DNA of 64,000 bases from Acetobacteroides hydrogenigenes (GTDB lineage Bacteria > Bacteroidota > Bacteroidia > Bacteroidales > ZOR0009), in NCBI RefSeq assembly GCF_004340205.1, contig NZ_SLWB01000001.1, forward strand, positions 248,001 through 312,000, in the 5' to 3' direction. The notes under the pieces are model-generated. The model was not told where the DNA came from, did not search any database, and saw nothing but the letters and a program-made list of their open reading frames with translations. The stretch's first letter is position 1, and every line of letters begins with the position of its first letter. The translations under genes were made by a program, and so were the position numbers. Of the stretch, positions 62,332 to 64,000 are shown piece after piece.

Positions 62332-62850
62332 ATGAAAAAGTCAGTACAGCATTCGTTCCTACTAAGTTTGATTTTCTTCCTTTTGCTATTTAGCAGCTGC
62401 AATCAAACAAAAGACACCTTTGATTCGAAACAGTTCACGGAAAAATTCCGACAGGCACTTAACTCTCATGATGCAGCAACATTAGCGAAGTTGTATTCAG
62501 AAAAGGCAACAATGATTGCATCGGGTGAATTAAAACCTACAGTTGGGAGAAAGGCTATTGAGGAATACTACGCGAATTTGTTCCGTATGGTTCCAGATCT
62601 GAAACTTGAATACATTACCGTAATTTCGGAGGGTAATCAGCTATGTTTTGAGTTTTACCAAGAGGGAACCGCTGTCAAGTCGCTTGCGGCCTCATCAGAC
62701 CATACCCCTATTAATATATCCCCCAAAGGCCATAAGATTGGGATAAAAGGAGTATGCTTAATGAAAGTAAACACAGAAGGACTAGCAATAGAGGATAAAA
62801 CTTACTACGATACAGCCGAGTTCCAAAAGCAGATAGAAGGTACAAACTAA
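62332..62850 (+). CDS. SnoaL/NTF2-like lipoprotein
   Basis: 172 residues. Signal peptide with lipobox L-F-S-S-C (Cys24), so it is lipid-anchored in the envelope. The mature part is a SnoaL/NTF2-like fold: A-L-N-S-H-D-A-A-T-L-A-K-L-Y near 43-56 and the later G-R-K-A-I-E-E-Y-Y near 74-82. Such proteins may bind small ligands or act as steroid-isomerase-like enzymes; no catalytic residue is assigned. It ends before a bidirectional terminator shared with ddl. Confidence 0.85.
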   Translation: MKKSVQHSFLLSLIFFLLLFSSCNQTKDTFDSKQFTEKFRQALNSHDAATLAKLYSEKATMIASGELKPTVGRKAIEEYYANLFRMVPDLKLEYITVISEGNQLCFEFYQEGTAVKSLAASSDHTPINISPKGHKIGIKGVCLMKVNTEGLAIEDKTYYDTAEFQKQIEGTN

Positions 62851-62900
62851 GTTCGCAACTATTCGGAGCATTTACCGACAAACAAAGTATCCATGTAAAC

Positions 62901-62931
62901 AAAAAGGTCGACACCTCAGCATCGACCTTTT
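62901..62931. terminator. Bidirectional terminator between lipoprotein and ddl genes
   Basis: Arms AAAAAGGTCGA / TCGACCTTTT with a 10-base loop, A-tract and T-tract on the two sides. Confidence 0.92.
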
Positions 62932-62952
62932 CTATTATTTCAATTCACAAAT

Positions 62953-63939
62953 CTAGAATCTCTCAATCGCATCCTCAATTTCGAGGGTAAGCACATCGCG
63001 AAGTTCAAGCCCCATGGTGCGAACCTGCTGAGGCACGATGCTAGCCTGGCTCATTCCAGGTATGGTGTTGATCTCGATGAAGTAAAGCTTATCGTTGCTG
63101 TAGATGTAGTCTACACGAACGATACCGCGACAGCCTAGTACATCGTAGATATGCGACGATAGCTCCTGTACCCTTTCGGTAACCTCTTCGGGAATACGAG
63201 CAGGGGTAATCTCCTCCGACATACCGGAGGTATACTTAGCCTCGAAATCGAAGAACTCGGTTTTAGGAACGATTTCGGTTACGGGAAACACAAGAGCCTT
63301 GCTAGGAGTCTTGATCAATCCGTTGCCCAGCTCTATGCCGTTGATGCTCTCCTCGATAAGGATGGCATCACCCTCGGTAAAGGCGGCATCGATGGCACCT
63401 TGTAGCTGCTCAACGCTCTTTACCTTGGTAACGCCGAAGCTGCTACCGCTTGCGTTTGGCTTAACGAACATAGGAAGACCTAGCTCCTCAACCAGCGCAT
63501 CGGCATCAACCTGTTGCCCCTTGCGGAACATAAAACCTCGTGCCATATCAACGCCTTCGCCCTCGAGGTACTTCTTGGTTGCATACTTATCGAAGGTAAG
63601 CGCCGAGGTAAAGGTGCGACAGCCGGTATATGGTAAACGGATAAGATCGAAGTAAGCTTGAAGGATGCCATTCTCCCCAGGAGTTCCGTGGATCATCATC
63701 AGTACGCAGTCGAAGGTAGTCTTTGCGCCATCTTCAACAAAGGTAAAATCGTTCTTATCGATGGCGATATCGGCCTTGCCCTCCTGCTTTACGGTCCAAT
63801 CCGTTCCTTTTATAAAGATGGTGTAGGCGTTGTAGCGATCGCGGTCGATAACCTCGGCGATTTGCTGCGCGCTCTTAAACGAGATTACGGCTTCCGAAGA
63901 GTCGCCACCTGCAACGATGGCAATATTTTTCTTGTTCAT
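62953..63939 (-). CDS. ddl: D-alanine--D-alanine ligase
   Basis: 328 residues from the ATG at 63939; an in-frame start at 63969 would add ten residues that are not typical. It joins two D-alanines with ATP for peptidoglycan precursor synthesis in the cytosol. ATP-grasp features: I-A-I-V-A-G-G-D-S-S-E near 6-16, H-G-T-P-G-E-N-G near 84-91, K-P-N-A-S-G-S-S-F-G-V near 156-166, R-V-D-Y near 289-292, and the E-I-N-T-I-P-G-M-S near 303-311. The serine and tyrosine that select a D-alanine second substrate rather than lactate were not checked in detail. Confidence 0.95.
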   Translation of the reverse strand: MNKKNIAIVAGGDSSEAVISFKSAQQIAEVIDRDRYNAYTIFIKGTDWTVKQEGKADIAIDKNDFTFVEDGAKTTFDCVLMMIHGTPGENGILQAYFDLIRLPYTGCRTFTSALTFDKYATKKYLEGEGVDMARGFMFRKGQQVDADALVEELGLPMFVKPNASGSSFGVTKVKSVEQLQGAIDAAFTEGDAILIEESINGIELGNGLIKTPSKALVFPVTEIVPKTEFFDFEAKYTSGMSEEITPARIPEEVTERVQELSSHIYDVLGCRGIVRVDYIYSNDKLYFIEINTIPGMSQASIVPQQVRTMGLELRDVLTLEIEDAIERF

Positions 63940-64000
63940 AACGGTAGTTATTCTTGTAGGTGCAAGCACCTAGTCGTTAATGCTTGTATAATCTCCGAGA

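Noticed and set aside
1-64000. tRNA or rRNA genes
   Set aside because: No cloverleaf with GTTC-A/G loop and CCA-side acceptor, and no rRNA segments, were found on reading either strand; a covariance-model search would settle it.

Overview
The window looks like chromosomal DNA of a member of the Bacteroidota, probably Bacteroidales. Evidence: two giant secreted proteins with the two kinds of type IX secretion (T9SS) C-terminal sorting domain, a PorP/SprF partner, TAnnTTTG-type promoter elements in place of a sigma70 -10 box, almost no Shine-Dalgarno sequences, lineage-typical gene pairs (tgt-lptG; glycosyltransferase-ECF sigma-rsmG) and a Tgt without its zinc cysteines. No rRNA, tRNA, CRISPR array or intact insertion sequence was seen. 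I do not name a genus.

Layout. 1-6.9 kb: edge-truncated lipoprotein, PMCA-like calcium P-type ATPase, FtsB/DivIC-like protein, EamA transporter, flavin reductase-like protein, small membrane protein. 7-13 kb: galactose operon on the minus strand (GntR regulator, nucleotidyltransferase, galM, vSGLT-like symporter, galK) without galT. 13.3-14.2 kb: orphan 157-residue protein followed by a 22-bp palindromic tandem array. 14.3-17.8 kb: pruA, Skp/OmpH-like chaperone, PorP/SprF. 17.8-26 kb: a 2738-residue PKD protein with a gliding-type C-terminal domain. 26.5-28.3 kb: a DUF6261-like protein and a 42-bp palindromic array. 28.3-35.6 kb: a 2432-residue T9SS type-A protein, then a second 42-bp array. 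36-43.5 kb: carboxyltransferase plus biotin carrier, lptG, tgt, glycosyltransferase, ECF sigma, rsmG and rpmH. 43.5-51.9 kb: degenerate Gfo/Idh-like protein, pcm, metallo-hydrolase, gcvP, a 31-residue membrane peptide, AraC regulator, elbB, secreted nuclease. 52-64 kb: lone FecR protein, GH3 glycosidase, decayed REP-associated transposase, SDR/DUF2867 protein, hexose-6-phosphate mutarotase, esterase, GNAT, HipA-like kinase, NTF2-like lipoprotein, ddl.

How genes work together. The galactose block gives uptake, anomer interconversion and phosphorylation; the nucleotidyltransferase sits where a uridylyltransferase would be expected. PorP/SprF lies 12 bases behind the giant PKD gene and probably helps its secretion or attachment. 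The carboxyltransferase and biotin carrier form two parts of an acyl-CoA carboxylase or decarboxylase.

The least explained feature is the set of three strictly periodic palindromic tandem arrays (22, 42 and 42 bp). Two lie next to small orphan alpha-helical proteins (157 aa; 246 aa DUF6261-like). A broken REP-associated (Y1) transposase survives elsewhere in the window. These arrays with their small proteins are my best candidate for an undescribed system; the functional link is inference.
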